Below the pieces are notes generated by a model that saw only the letters and a program-made list of their open reading frames with translations, was not told the origin of the DNA and searched no databases. Positions 32,115 through 40,894 of a stretch of DNA of 64,000 bases are shown piece by piece. The DNA lies in the NCBI GenBank assembly GCA_965215155.1, contig CBDCCY010000001.1, forward strand, positions 1,612,001 through 1,676,000. The letters are read 5' to 3'. The stretch is from JAGWAJ01 sp965215155. Its GTDB lineage: Bacteria; Acidobacteriota; Vicinamibacteria; Vicinamibacterales; UBA8438. Numbering within the stretch: position 1 is the first letter of the stretch; the number at the start of each line of letters is the position of its first letter. The translations under genes and the position numbers were made by a program.

Positions 32115-35045
32115 ATGCGTCGACTTGTCGTCTGGATCGCAATCGTGGGGGTCGGGGGGCTCCTGCTTCCGGCTACCGCCGGGGCGCAGGGGGGCTCGAT
32201 CTCCGGCCAGGTCGAGGACACGACGGGCGGGATCCTGCCCGGCGTGACCGTCGAGGCCGACAGCCCCGTCAACATCGAGGGGACCATCACCGCGTTCACC
32301 GATGGCGCGGGCCGCTACACGATCATCAACCTGCGGCCTGGCACCTACACCGTCACGTTCACCCTGCCGGGGTTCAACACCTTCGTGCGCGAGGGGATCC
32401 TGCTGCTCGGCGACGCGGCCGTGCAGATCGACGCACAGATGGCGGTCGGCGCGCTCGAGGAGACCGTGACGGTCTCGGGCGAGTCGCCGGTGGTCGACGT
32501 GCAGCAGGTGCGGCGGCAGTTCGTGGCGACGCGGCAGATGATGGACGTGCTGCCGGCGGCGCGGACGTTCGCGGCGCGCGCCCTCCTGATCCCCGGCGTG
32601 CGGAACACGGGGATGAGCGAAGGGACCTACTGGCCGGCGGTGCACGGGTCGACGTGGAAGGACGCGCAGACCATGAACGACGGGATGCGCGCCAACAGCA
32701 CGGTCGACGACGGCCAGTGGCAGATGGGCTGGGAGATGAACGACGCGGCGACGGCCGAGTTGACGTACGAGGCGGGGGGCGCCCCGGCCGAGGCGCAGGT
32801 CGGCGGCGTGGTGCAGAACGCGATCCCGAAGGAGGGCGGCAACACCTTCTCGGGGACGTGGTTCACGTACTACGGGGCGGAGGCCCTGTCGAGCAGCAAC
32901 GCCGACGCGAAGCTGCGGGAGCTGCTGGGCGAGGTCAACCGCCTGAACTACGACTACGACACGAACCCCGCGTTCGGCGGACGCTTCATCCGCGATCGGC
33001 TGTGGTTCTTCACGGCGATGCGGGCCCAGGACCGGTACACCTACCAGGCGGGCTCGTTCTTCGCGGAGCCGGGCGAGGCGTGCCGGCCGGCGGCCATCGA
33101 CTGCATGGGCCGCCAGGAGACGCTGGACTACCACGGCGTCGAGGCGGGCGACCAGACCTTCTCTCGGACCTATGGGGTCACGGGGCTGCTGCGGCTGACG
33201 AACCAGTTGAGCGACCGCCACAAGTGGCGCATCGGGTTCGAGCGCGTCAACCGGCAGCATCCGCTGAACGATGCGCACCAGACGCGGCCTCCCGAGTCGG
33301 CGAATCGCATCCGGCAGCCGACGGGCTACCACGCACAGACGCGGTGGACGTCGTCGCTGTCGAACCGGCTGCTGTTCGAGGCGGGCTTCTCGGTGCAGTA
33401 CAACAAGTGGCGCCGCGAGCAGTTCGAGTGGAACCAGAGCACCCCGTCGACGTATGACCTGTCGACCGGCACGTGGGGCGGAGGCTTCTGGATCACCGGC
33501 TGGCAGCCGGAGAAGAGCCGCTACCTGAAGGCGTCGATGTCGTACGTGACCGGCTCGCACAACTTCAAGGCCGGCGTCGAGCACCGGTGGGGGTCGATCA
33601 GCCTCGACCAGCCGATGTTCGCGGACACCCGCACCTACTACTACTGGGGCGAGACCCCGGTCGGCATCCAGGTGCTGGCGACGCCGCTCGGGCACGGGCT
33701 CGGCCAGGCCGGTCACTACGGAGGCCAGATCGACTTCGACACCGGCCTCTTCGCGCAGGACTCGTGGACCCTCGGCAACTGGACCCTGAACCTGGGCGCG
33801 CGGGGCGACCTGTTCAGCTCGGGGGTGCCGCCGCAGAGCGCACCGGCGGGCACCTGGGTGCCGTCGCGCGAGTTCCCGGCGTATCCGGGCCCGCGGTGGA
33901 ACACGCTGTCGGCGCGGATCGGCGTGGCGTACGACGTGTTCGGCGACGGGCGGACGGCGCTGAAGGGGACCATGCACCAGTACGTCTCCTCGGAGTCGAC
34001 GCGGCTGGCGATGGCGCGGAACCCGCTGTCGAGCTTCACGTGGTCGGCGGCCCAGGAGTTCCGCTCCTGGGACGACATGGACGGCAACGGGTCGGTGGTC
34101 GGTCCGGACGGCCGCGTCCAGTACGAGGAGGTCGGACCGTCGCCGAACGTGAACTTCGGAACGGCGAACGACCTCAAGCTGCTCGACCTCGACGGCCGGG
34201 AGGGCCACTGGGAGTACAACGCGCAGATTCAGCACGAGCTGTATTCCGGCATCTCGGCGACCTTCGGGTGGTACCGCCGCAACTACCACAAGATGTGGTG
34301 GGAGGACAACACGCTGCGGGGTCCCGACGACTGGACGCCGTTCACGGTCACGGGGCCGATGGACAGCCGCCTCGGCAACTGGAGCGGGTACCAGTACCAG
34401 CTCTGGAACCTCAACGAGGACAACTTCGGACTGTCGCAGCAGACCGTCCGGACCTCGCCGATCAACGACCGGATCTACGACGGGTTCGAGTGGACGATCG
34501 ACGGCCGGCTGGACAACGGCGCGTTCTTCGGCGGCAGCGCCACCTACGAGCGGACGCAGATCAACGAGTGCGACCCGCAGTCGGACACGGGCGTCGGGTA
34601 CGGCATCGACGACCGGAACGCGCTGCTGTGGTGCGACTCGCCGCGTGCGTGGCAGTGGATGTACAAGGCGCACGGCGCGTATCCGCTGCCGGGCGGCGTC
34701 ATCCTGAGCGCGTTCGTGCAGGGGTATCCCGGTCCGAACATCAATGCGAACTACAACGTCACGTCGCTTCCGGACGGCACCCCGCTGACCGGTGGGCAGC
34801 GGCTCAGCATCGACCTGCTGCCGCACGAGGTGATGTTCCTGCCGTTCCAGCGGAAGGTGGACCTGCGGGTGATGCGCCGCTTCAACGTCGGCAACACGCA
34901 GATCGCGCCGGTGCTCGACGCGTTCAACGTGTTCAACACGAACACGACGACCGGCATCATCGGCACCTACGGGGATCGCTGGCAGGAGATCACGAACATC
35001 ATGCAGGCGCGCTACCTGCGGCTCGGCCTCGAGCTCGAGTGGTAG
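32115..35045 (+). CDS. Oar-like TonB-dependent receptor 2 (intact)
   Basis: A 976-aa outer-membrane receptor. A signal peptide ends near AGAQGG, followed by a carboxypeptidase-regulatory-like domain (about 27-110; GGILPGVTVEADSPVN, DGAGRYTIINLRPGTYTV), a plug region and a large beta-barrel that ends in ELEW, an aromatic end typical of barrel proteins. It is highly similar along its length to the frameshifted receptor at 25261-28163. The family is acidobacterial Oar/CirA-like; substrates are usually unknown. No SusD-like gene is present. It is monocistronic, with a terminator 47 bp downstream. Confidence 0.92.
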   Translation: MRRLVVWIAIVGVGGLLLPATAGAQGGSISGQVEDTTGGILPGVTVEADSPVNIEGTITAFTDGAGRYTIINLRPGTYTVTFTLPGFNTFVREGILLLGDAAVQIDAQMAVGALEETVTVSGESPVVDVQQVRRQFVATRQMMDVLPAARTFAARALLIPGVRNTGMSEGTYWPAVHGSTWKDAQTMNDGMRANSTVDDGQWQMGWEMNDAATAELTYEAGGAPAEAQVGGVVQNAIPKEGGNTFSGTWFTYYGAEALSSSNADAKLRELLGEVNRLNYDYDTNPAFGGRFIRDRLWFFTAMRAQDRYTYQAGSFFAEPGEACRPAAIDCMGRQETLDYHGVEAGDQTFSRTYGVTGLLRLTNQLSDRHKWRIGFERVNRQHPLNDAHQTRPPESANRIRQPTGYHAQTRWTSSLSNRLLFEAGFSVQYNKWRREQFEWNQSTPSTYDLSTGTWGGGFWITGWQPEKSRYLKASMSYVTGSHNFKAGVEHRWGSISLDQPMFADTRTYYYWGETPVGIQVLATPLGHGLGQAGHYGGQIDFDTGLFAQDSWTLGNWTLNLGARGDLFSSGVPPQSAPAGTWVPSREFPAYPGPRWNTLSARIGVAYDVFGDGRTALKGTMHQYVSSESTRLAMARNPLSSFTWSAAQEFRSWDDMDGNGSVVGPDGRVQYEEVGPSPNVNFGTANDLKLLDLDGREGHWEYNAQIQHELYSGISATFGWYRRNYHKMWWEDNTLRGPDDWTPFTVTGPMDSRLGNWSGYQYQLWNLNEDNFGLSQQTVRTSPINDRIYDGFEWTIDGRLDNGAFFGGSATYERTQINECDPQSDTGVGYGIDDRNALLWCDSPRAWQWMYKAHGAYPLPGGVILSAFVQGYPGPNINANYNVTSLPDGTPLTGGQRLSIDLLPHEVMFLPFQRKVDLRVMRRFNVGNTQIAPVLDAFNVFNTNTTTGIIGTYGDRWQEITNIMQARYLRLGLELEW

Positions 35046-35060
35046 CGAGCAGTCTGTAGC

Positions 35061-35080
35061 GTCGCAACTTCGGTTGCGAC
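35061..35080 (+). other. Perfect UUCG-tetraloop hairpin in receptor 2 3' UTR
   Basis: GTCGCAAC-TTCG-GTTGCGAC is an 8-bp perfect stem closed by the very stable cUUCGg tetraloop. It lies 16 bp after the stop and 11 bp before the terminator stem, so it should stay in the mature transcript and could protect its 3' end. Confidence 0.6.
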
Positions 35081-35091
35081 CATGCCTTGCG

Positions 35092-35127
35092 GGCGCCGGC
35101 CTCCCGAGAGGCCGGCGCCTTTTTTTT
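35092..35127 (+). terminator. Rho-independent terminator after TonB receptor 2
   Basis: A perfect 12-bp stem (GGCGCCGGCCTC / GAGGCCGGCGCC) with a CCGA loop is followed directly by eight Ts. It shares the GGCGCCGGCC core with the terminator after the first receptor. Confidence 0.9.
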
Positions 35128-35378
35128 GCCCGACGGCGCGTCCCGCCCTTCGCGATCGACGAGCCCGGAGACCCTCAACGGCTCCCCTGTCCGGAGCGTG
35201 ACGCGTGGGGATGGCATGGATCCTGCTCTACATCTGCTTCACCTGCTTCGCCACCACCCTGGCATCGCCCGCCTTGACCGCCAGCGAGCGCGGGGCGCAG
35301 ACTGGAATCGCGTGGCTCCGGGCGGCGGCCCGTGCACGCGACCATCGCCGCACGCGCCTCGGATCGGATGAGGAACAC

Positions 35379-35639
35379 ATGACGACGATACTCACGGTCG
35401 TCGGGGTCGGCGTCTCGCTGGCCGCGCTGCAGGTCAGCCTGTTCCGCATGCTGAACGCCCGCATCGGCGGGGTCGAGCAGCGCATCGGCGGGGTCGAGCA
35501 GCGCATCGGCGGGGTCGAGCAGCGCATCGGCGGGGTCGAGCGCGAGGTGTCGAACCTGCGCGAGCGGATGGCGAAGCTGGAGGGCGCGGTCGAGGGCTTC
35601 ATGGCGGGCCAACGGGTGACCGCCGGGCCCGCGGGGTGA
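35379..35639 (+). CDS. Small membrane-anchored coiled-coil protein with heptad repeats
   Basis: An 86-aa protein starting at ATG 35379 (AGGA upstream). The N-terminal segment ILTVVGVGVSLAALQVSLF is a likely membrane anchor. From residue 29 the heptad IGGVEQR repeats exactly three times, then IGGVERE, with Ile and Val at the a and d positions, continuing as VSNLRERMAKLEGAVEGF. This predicts a parallel coiled coil of about 50 residues. Similar small anchored coiled-coil proteins are common and mostly uncharacterised. It lies upstream of the SCO-FG-GAP gene with a 135-bp gap. Confidence 0.65.
   Translation: MTTILTVVGVGVSLAALQVSLFRMLNARIGGVEQRIGGVEQRIGGVEQRIGGVEREVSNLRERMAKLEGAVEGFMAGQRVTAGPAG
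35463..35540 (+). repeat. 21-bp tandem repeat encoding heptads
   Basis: The 21-bp unit beginning ATCGGCGGGGTCGAGCAGCG occurs three times without a mismatch, followed by a fourth copy identical over 15 bp. The repeat is exactly seven codons, so adding or losing a unit would keep both reading frame and coiled-coil register. Confidence 0.95.
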
Positions 35640-35774
35640 GCGGCGCGGTCACGAAACTTGCGGCGCGCGCTGCAGACCGGGGACCGCCTCGAGGCTCCGT
35701 TGGGGAAACGCGGGTTGCCCGGCGGCGGAGCCGCTCGCGATTCTGTCGGGCGTGATGGAGGCGGCAAGGGTGCG

Positions 35775-38288
35775 ATGAGAGGTTGGACCATGAGTGCGAA
35801 GAGGAGAGCCGCCGCGGTGCGGGCGGCGATCGTTGCGTTCGGGAGCGGTGCGGCGCTGGCCGTCGCGGTGACGGAGGCGGCCTCGCAGGCGCCGGCACAG
35901 GCGACGACCGTGGGGGTCGCCGCGGCGCCGAGCGCCCGAGAGCTCCTGGCCGCCGGTCGCGTGCTCGAGATCCCGTCGTTCTCCCTGATCGACGAGACGG
36001 GCGCCCCCTTCGGCTCCGCCCAGCTCGAGGGCCGGGTGTGGGTGGCGCATCTGATGTCAACCCGCTGCGGTCGCGAGTGCTCCGAGGTGACGACCGCGCT
36101 GCGCGGGGTGCAGGACGAGCTGCGTGGACGGCCCGGATGGGAGGACTTTCGACTCGTAGGCTTCAGCGTCGACCCCGAGCTCGACACGCCGCAGGTGCTG
36201 CTCGACTACGCCCGCAGCGCGGAGGCGGACCAGGACCAGTGGAAGTTCCTGACCGGCCGGGCCAATCAGGTCCGGCAGCTCGTCCGGCACGGCCTCCGCC
36301 TGCCGGCGGACCAGGACCCGAGCGGCGCGGGGCCGGACTCTCCGCGCCGGGACCTGCTGCTGGTGGATCGCAACCTGCGGGTCCGTGGGGTCTTCGACGG
36401 GTCGAGCCCGGACGGGCGTGCGGGCCTGGCTACCGAGCTGGGCGCCCTCCTCGCCGCGCCCGCCCTGCGGAGATACGCGTACCCCGAGGAGATCCTCGAT
36501 CCCCCGTGGCTTCCCGAGCGCGAGCAGGCCCAACGCGACACCGCGGGCAGGCTGCGGGTGTTTCACGATTTCCGATTCGAGGATCGCGTGCACGAGAGCG
36601 GCATCACCTTCGTCAACCGGGTCACGGACGACTCGGGCAAGGCCTACAAGCCGGTACACTACGACCACGGCAACGGCATCGCGGTGGCCGACGTCGACGG
36701 CGACGGGCGGCTCGACCTGTACTTCACCAACCAGGTGGGGGCCAACGAGCTGTGGCGCAACCTCGGCGGCGGCGAGTTCGACAACATCACGCGGACCGCG
36801 GGCGTCGGCCTCCCGGACCGGATCAGCGTGACCGCGTCGTTCGCCGACACGGACAACGACGGCGACCCCGATCTCTACGTGACGACGGTTCGCGGCGGCA
36901 ACTACCTGTTCGTGAACGACGGCGGCGGCCGCTTCACCGACGTCACCGAGGCGGCGGGCCTCGGACACGTCGGCCACTCGTCGGCGGGCGTGTTCTTCGA
37001 CTACAACCGCGACGGCCTGCTGGACCTGTTCCTGTGCAACGTCGGCGTCTACTCCACGGATCGGACCGGCCCGGGAGGCTACTACGTGGGCGTTGCCGAC
37101 GCCTTCGAGGGGCACCTGCAGCCGGAAACGCGGAACGAGCGCAGTGTCCTCTACGAGAACCAGGGGGACAACCGCTTCCTCGACGTCACGGAAGAGCGGC
37201 GGCTGGTCGACGAGAGCTGGACCGGCGATGCGAGCCCGCTCGACGCCAACGGCGACGGGTGGCCCGACCTCTACGTGCTCAACATGCAGGGCCACGACGA
37301 GTACTACGAGAACGTCGGGGGCGAGCATTTCGAACGGCGCAGCCGCGAGCTCTTCCCGCGCACCCCCTGGGGATCGATGAGCATCAAGGTGTTCGATTTC
37401 GACAACGACGCCGACATGGACATCATCCTCACCGACATGCACTCGGACATGAGCGAGGACATCGGCCCCGACCGCGAGAAGCGCAAGTCGCGCATGCAGT
37501 GGTCCGAGTCGACGCTGCAATCCGGCGGCATGAGCATCTTCGGCAACGCGTTCTTCCGCAACGAGGGGGACGGGACGTTCACGGAGGCGTCCGACGCGCT
37601 GGGCACGGAGAACTACTGGCCCTGGGGCCTCAGCGTCGGCGACCTCAACGCGGACGGCTTCGAGGACGTGTTCATCGCCTCGAGCATGAACTTCCCGTTC
37701 CGCTACGGCGTCAACTCCGTGCTGCTGAACGACCGCGGCGAGTCGTTTCTGGACAGCGAGTTCATTCTCGGCGTGGAGCCGCGCCGGGAACGGCGCACGG
37801 CCCGGCCCTGGTTCACGCTCGACTGCCTCGCTGCGGACCGGGGCAACCAGTACTGCGAGGAGTTCGGGCTGCTGGGTGCCGCCGAGGTCTGGGGGGCCGT
37901 CGGATCCCGGTCCGCGGCCATCTTCGACCTGGAGGGCGACGGCGACCTGGACATCGTCACGAACGAGTTCCACGACGGCCCGATGGTCCTGGTGAGCAAC
38001 CTCGCCGAGCGAACCTCGGTTCGCTACCTCGTCGTCAGGCTCGTCGGGGCGGAATCCAACCGCGACGGCCTGGGGGCCAGGGTCACCGTGCGCGCCGCGG
38101 GACGCTCGTACGTGAAGGTCCACGACGGCCAGTCGGGGTACCTGTCGCAGAGCTCGATGCCGCTCTACTTCGGGTTGGCGGACGCCGACCGTGTAGACGA
38201 GATCGTCGTGGAGTGGCCGTCCGGTGGCCGGCAGGTGGTGGCGGGTCCGATCGCCGTCAACACTGCGGTTGACATCCGGGAGGAGTGA
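35775..38288 (+). CDS. SCO/thioredoxin-like, FG-GAP and ASPIC-UnbV fusion protein
   Basis: An 837-aa protein; ATG 35775 or 35790 is the likely start. After a signal peptide comes an SCO1/SenC-like domain (about 60-225) with CGREC (C98, C102), the FSVDPELDTPQVLLDYA motif and a LLLVDRNLRVRGVFDG strand. The copper-ligand histidine usually found just before that strand appears to be missing (PRRDLLLVD instead of H-x-LVD). The rest is an FG-GAP propeller (DVDGDGRLDLYF, DTDNDGDPDLYV, DFDNDADMDIIL) and an ASPIC/UnbV domain ending in VVEWPSGGRQV. It is more divergent than the other two FG-GAP proteins here. A redox or copper-related function is inferred from the N-terminal domain. Confidence 0.87.
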   Translation: MRGWTMSAKRRAAAVRAAIVAFGSGAALAVAVTEAASQAPAQATTVGVAAAPSARELLAAGRVLEIPSFSLIDETGAPFGSAQLEGRVWVAHLMSTRCGRECSEVTTALRGVQDELRGRPGWEDFRLVGFSVDPELDTPQVLLDYARSAEADQDQWKFLTGRANQVRQLVRHGLRLPADQDPSGAGPDSPRRDLLLVDRNLRVRGVFDGSSPDGRAGLATELGALLAAPALRRYAYPEEILDPPWLPEREQAQRDTAGRLRVFHDFRFEDRVHESGITFVNRVTDDSGKAYKPVHYDHGNGIAVADVDGDGRLDLYFTNQVGANELWRNLGGGEFDNITRTAGVGLPDRISVTASFADTDNDGDPDLYVTTVRGGNYLFVNDGGGRFTDVTEAAGLGHVGHSSAGVFFDYNRDGLLDLFLCNVGVYSTDRTGPGGYYVGVADAFEGHLQPETRNERSVLYENQGDNRFLDVTEERRLVDESWTGDASPLDANGDGWPDLYVLNMQGHDEYYENVGGEHFERRSRELFPRTPWGSMSIKVFDFDNDADMDIILTDMHSDMSEDIGPDREKRKSRMQWSESTLQSGGMSIFGNAFFRNEGDGTFTEASDALGTENYWPWGLSVGDLNADGFEDVFIASSMNFPFRYGVNSVLLNDRGESFLDSEFILGVEPRRERRTARPWFTLDCLAADRGNQYCEEFGLLGAAEVWGAVGSRSAAIFDLEGDGDLDIVTNEFHDGPMVLVSNLAERTSVRYLVVRLVGAESNRDGLGARVTVRAAGRSYVKVHDGQSGYLSQSSMPLYFGLADADRVDEIVVEWPSGGRQVVAGPIAVNTAVDIREE

Positions 38289-38306
38289 TTCCGGCCCGCC
38301 GACCGG

Positions 38307-38981
38307 TCACAGCGCGAGCCGGCCGTCGACGATCATGTCCTGGAGCTCGAACCGCATCCTGATGTCCGAGCCGGGGCCCAGCGCGGTGATGAACTCCACG
38401 ACCCCGTCATCGAGGGTGATCGGATCCGTCTTCGGAAACTGGAACGTGACCCGCATCGCTCCGTCCGCGAACACCAGGATGTTCTCGGGAACGATCGGCG
38501 TCTTGTCCTTGCGCGCCAGCATGGTCGCGGCCCGTATCGCGTCCTTCATCAACCCGAGGCCGTCGAACGACGGCGGCAGCCCGACCACGGTCACGGTGTA
38601 GAACGGATCCTCGAGGGCCAGCATCTGCTGGCCCTCGTGCGGTATCGGGGATACGAGACCGAACGCGCGCCTCACCAGTGCCTGCTTGACCGGCAACGCG
38701 CTGCTCCAGGCGACCGTCACGTTCGCCTGCGGGACAACGGAAAACGCACCGCCGCCGAACCGGTGGGGGGCGGCTCCGGGTCGAAAGAGATCGTCGCCAC
38801 CGCCGGTGAGGCCGCCCGTCCGGATGGTGACGCTCCTGGTCCACGGCGAATCGGTCAGCATCGTCTGGACTTCCTCGTCCGACCACGCCGTGAAGTCCTT
38901 CGCCTCCCAGAAATCGTCGGCGACCAGAGCCGTTCCCGCCAGAAGCCAGAAGCCGAGGGTGCCGACCAAGCTGCGTCGCAT
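38307..38981 (-). CDS. Secreted hypothetical protein (224 aa)
   Basis: A GGAGG site six bases before ATG 38981 sets the start. A signal peptide (LVGTLGFWLLAGTALVA) is followed by DFWEAKDFTAWSDEEVQTML and SPWTRSVTI, then a mixed alpha/beta body ending VVEFITALGPGSDIRMRFEL. The W-x-x-K-DF-x-x-WS-x-x-E ... SPW signature looks like a conserved acidobacterial envelope family, but I cannot name it. No cysteines remain in the mature part. It lies 18 bp from the convergent SCO-FG-GAP stop and follows the TPR gene on its own strand by 107 bp. Confidence 0.72.
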   Translation of the reverse strand: MRRSLVGTLGFWLLAGTALVADDFWEAKDFTAWSDEEVQTMLTDSPWTRSVTIRTGGLTGGGDDLFRPGAAPHRFGGGAFSVVPQANVTVAWSSALPVKQALVRRAFGLVSPIPHEGQQMLALEDPFYTVTVVGLPPSFDGLGLMKDAIRAATMLARKDKTPIVPENILVFADGAMRVTFQFPKTDPITLDDGVVEFITALGPGSDIRMRFELQDMIVDGRLAL

Positions 38982-39088
38982 CGACCACCTCCGTCGTGCG
39001 GATGGAGCACAGGACGAGCCTTCGAGAGCATGGGCACGGCGACCCGTACGCGGCCCGCACGCCCAGGCCCCCGCTCGTGCGGTGACGC

Positions 39089-40828
39089 TCACGGTGGCGC
39101 GGGCGGATCGAAGAGCCCGGGATCCACCCGGGGGCCGGGCCGGTGGTCCGGGTCGTCGTCCCGCCACGGCGTACGGCACGGTTGACGCCGCGCGTACAGC
39201 GCCAGGCTGTCCGCCATTTGCTGTGCAACGTCGGACCGGCCGGCACGCGCCGCGGCCGACATCGCCAGCCGCTGCCAGTCGATCGCGAGGTCGAAGAACC
39301 CCAGCTCCGCGAGCGCCATGGCCATGGTCTCGAAGACGGCCGGGTGCTGCTCCTCCTCCGGCAGCGCTTCCACGAGCGACCAGGCGCGGGCGCCGTCGCG
39401 CACCCGGTCGTCGGGTGCGGCAGCAAGCACGCGCGCCAGGGCGTGGCGGAACATCGACAGGTCGGGGCGCACCCTCGCCGCCTCGGTGAGGCGATCCCGC
39501 GCCTCCGCGTACCGTTCGAGACGCACCAGTGCCATCGCCTCCCCGAATCGCGCTCCGACGTCCGCCGGCTGGAGCGCGAGGACCTCCCTGTAGTGCGCCA
39601 GCGACTGCTCGATCCGGTCCGTTCGGCGCAACGCGTCGGCCAGCCGGAGATGCGCCGCGACGAAGGTCGCATCCGCCGTCACGGCTGCCCGAAATCGCTC
39701 GATGGCCTCCTCGTCGCGACCAGCGCGCTCCAGCAGGTCGCCCAGGCCGAAGTGGGCCTCCCGGTGCCGCGGATCGAGACGCAGGGCCTCCTCGTACCGC
39801 TCCACCGCAGCGCGCGCATCGCCGAGCCGCTCCAACGCGAAGCCGAGGTCGACGCGCACGGCCGCGTCGTCCGGTTCCGCCTCCGCCGCCCGCCGCAGGT
39901 TGTCCACCGCGTCGGGCCAGTTGCCGGCCGCGGCGGCGTCCGACCCGCGGTCCCGGTAGAACTGCGGGGTGCGGACCATCCCGTTCGCCGCGGCCAGCAG
40001 CGGGTCCGGCAGGGTGAAGGCCACGCTGGTCGATTCCCCGCCACTCCCGCGACTGCCACGGCGCTCGAAGTGGTGCGTCGCCCGGTCGACGTCTCCCAGC
40101 CCGCGGTAGGCCAGCGCGAGCGGATAGTGGATCGCCGTCGCCTCCGGATCCAGAGCCGACGCCACGGTCAACTGCTCCACCGCGCGCGCGTAGTCCTGCT
40201 GGGCGAGAGCCGCCCAGCCCAGCTCGAACCGCACCGCCGGCTGGTTCGGATAGAGCGCCAGGGCCTCTCCGAGGCGCGCCTCGGCGGTTGCCGGCTGCGC
40301 CAGGTCGAGGTAGAGCCGGCCGAGCCAGACGAGCGTCGCGAGGTCGGCGGGGCGGAGCGCCCGCGCCCGCTCGAGGCTCTCTGCCGCCGCGGACAGCTCG
40401 CCGGCCTCCTTCAGCACGTGTCCGAGGTAGTAGGGCCAACGAACGTCCGTGGGCGCCAGATGCTGCGCGTTGCGAAAGCAGCGCTCGGCTTCCGCCCCGA
40501 ACTGTGTCGCCATGAACAGCATGCCCAGCTCGCCGAAGGCGTCGGCCCGCTCGGGGGGCGAGACGGCCGTGCGTGCCCCGGCGGTCGTCAGCGAGGCATG
40601 GGCGTCGCGAAGCTGCTGCTGAACGGACGCGTGGAGGCGGCTCACGTCGGGCAGCGCCACCGGCGGCAGTGCCTGCGCGGGGCCATCTTCCTGCCGCGCC
40701 GCGGCAAGTGCGGACCCGCCGGGCCCGTGCAACAGGCCGACGGCGGCGATCGCGGCCCCCAGGGCCACCGCGACCCAGGCACGCGCGGGAACCCGGCGTC
40801 TCATCTCCCTGCCAACCGGTCCATGCAT
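39089..40828 (-). CDS. Secreted TPR protein 3
   Basis: A 579-aa protein from ATG 40828; an in-frame ATG at 40804, preceded by GGGAG, is an alternative. A signal-type segment (WVAVALGAAIAAVGLL) precedes a linker (VALPDVSRLHASVQQQL) and TPR units to about residue 470. Blocks RWPYYLGHVLKEAG, ATLVWLGRLYLDL and AIHYPLALAYRGLG and the tail PCRTPWRDDDPDHRPGP show that its closest relative is the TPR protein at 23407. No FG-GAP gene is adjacent on its strand; the nearest is the convergent SCO-FG-GAP fusion. It probably shares the role of the other two TPR proteins. Confidence 0.88.
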   Translation of the reverse strand: MHGPVGREMRRRVPARAWVAVALGAAIAAVGLLHGPGGSALAAARQEDGPAQALPPVALPDVSRLHASVQQQLRDAHASLTTAGARTAVSPPERADAFGELGMLFMATQFGAEAERCFRNAQHLAPTDVRWPYYLGHVLKEAGELSAAAESLERARALRPADLATLVWLGRLYLDLAQPATAEARLGEALALYPNQPAVRFELGWAALAQQDYARAVEQLTVASALDPEATAIHYPLALAYRGLGDVDRATHHFERRGSRGSGGESTSVAFTLPDPLLAAANGMVRTPQFYRDRGSDAAAAGNWPDAVDNLRRAAEAEPDDAAVRVDLGFALERLGDARAAVERYEEALRLDPRHREAHFGLGDLLERAGRDEEAIERFRAAVTADATFVAAHLRLADALRRTDRIEQSLAHYREVLALQPADVGARFGEAMALVRLERYAEARDRLTEAARVRPDLSMFRHALARVLAAAPDDRVRDGARAWSLVEALPEEEQHPAVFETMAMALAELGFFDLAIDWQRLAMSAAARAGRSDVAQQMADSLALYARRQPCRTPWRDDDPDHRPGPRVDPGLFDPPAPP

Positions 40829-40894
40829 CTTGACGGGTGCGTTCCGTCAGCGTCAACCGGGGAATCGACCGCAGCCCGCGCAGGCGTGTTCCGT

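Larger units (their letters stand above)
35046..35378. other. Intergenic region after TonB receptor 2, 333 bp
   Basis: The left part holds a UUCG hairpin and a strong terminator. The rest, 35130-35378, shows no convincing gene. An open frame in phase with the next gene extends back to 35205 and begins with a hydrophobic stretch, but its Arg-rich join to the coiled-coil protein and the lack of a ribosome site make that extension unlikely. No promoter stands out. Confidence 0.5.

Noticed and set aside
35205..35378. Longer start for the coiled-coil protein
   Set aside because: The extension has no ribosome site and would place an Arg-rich linker before a second hydrophobic segment. ATG 35379 has an upstream AGGA and a sensible anchor.
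35463..35540. Short direct repeats considered as a CRISPR array
   Set aside because: The units are contiguous without spacers and are in frame inside a gene.
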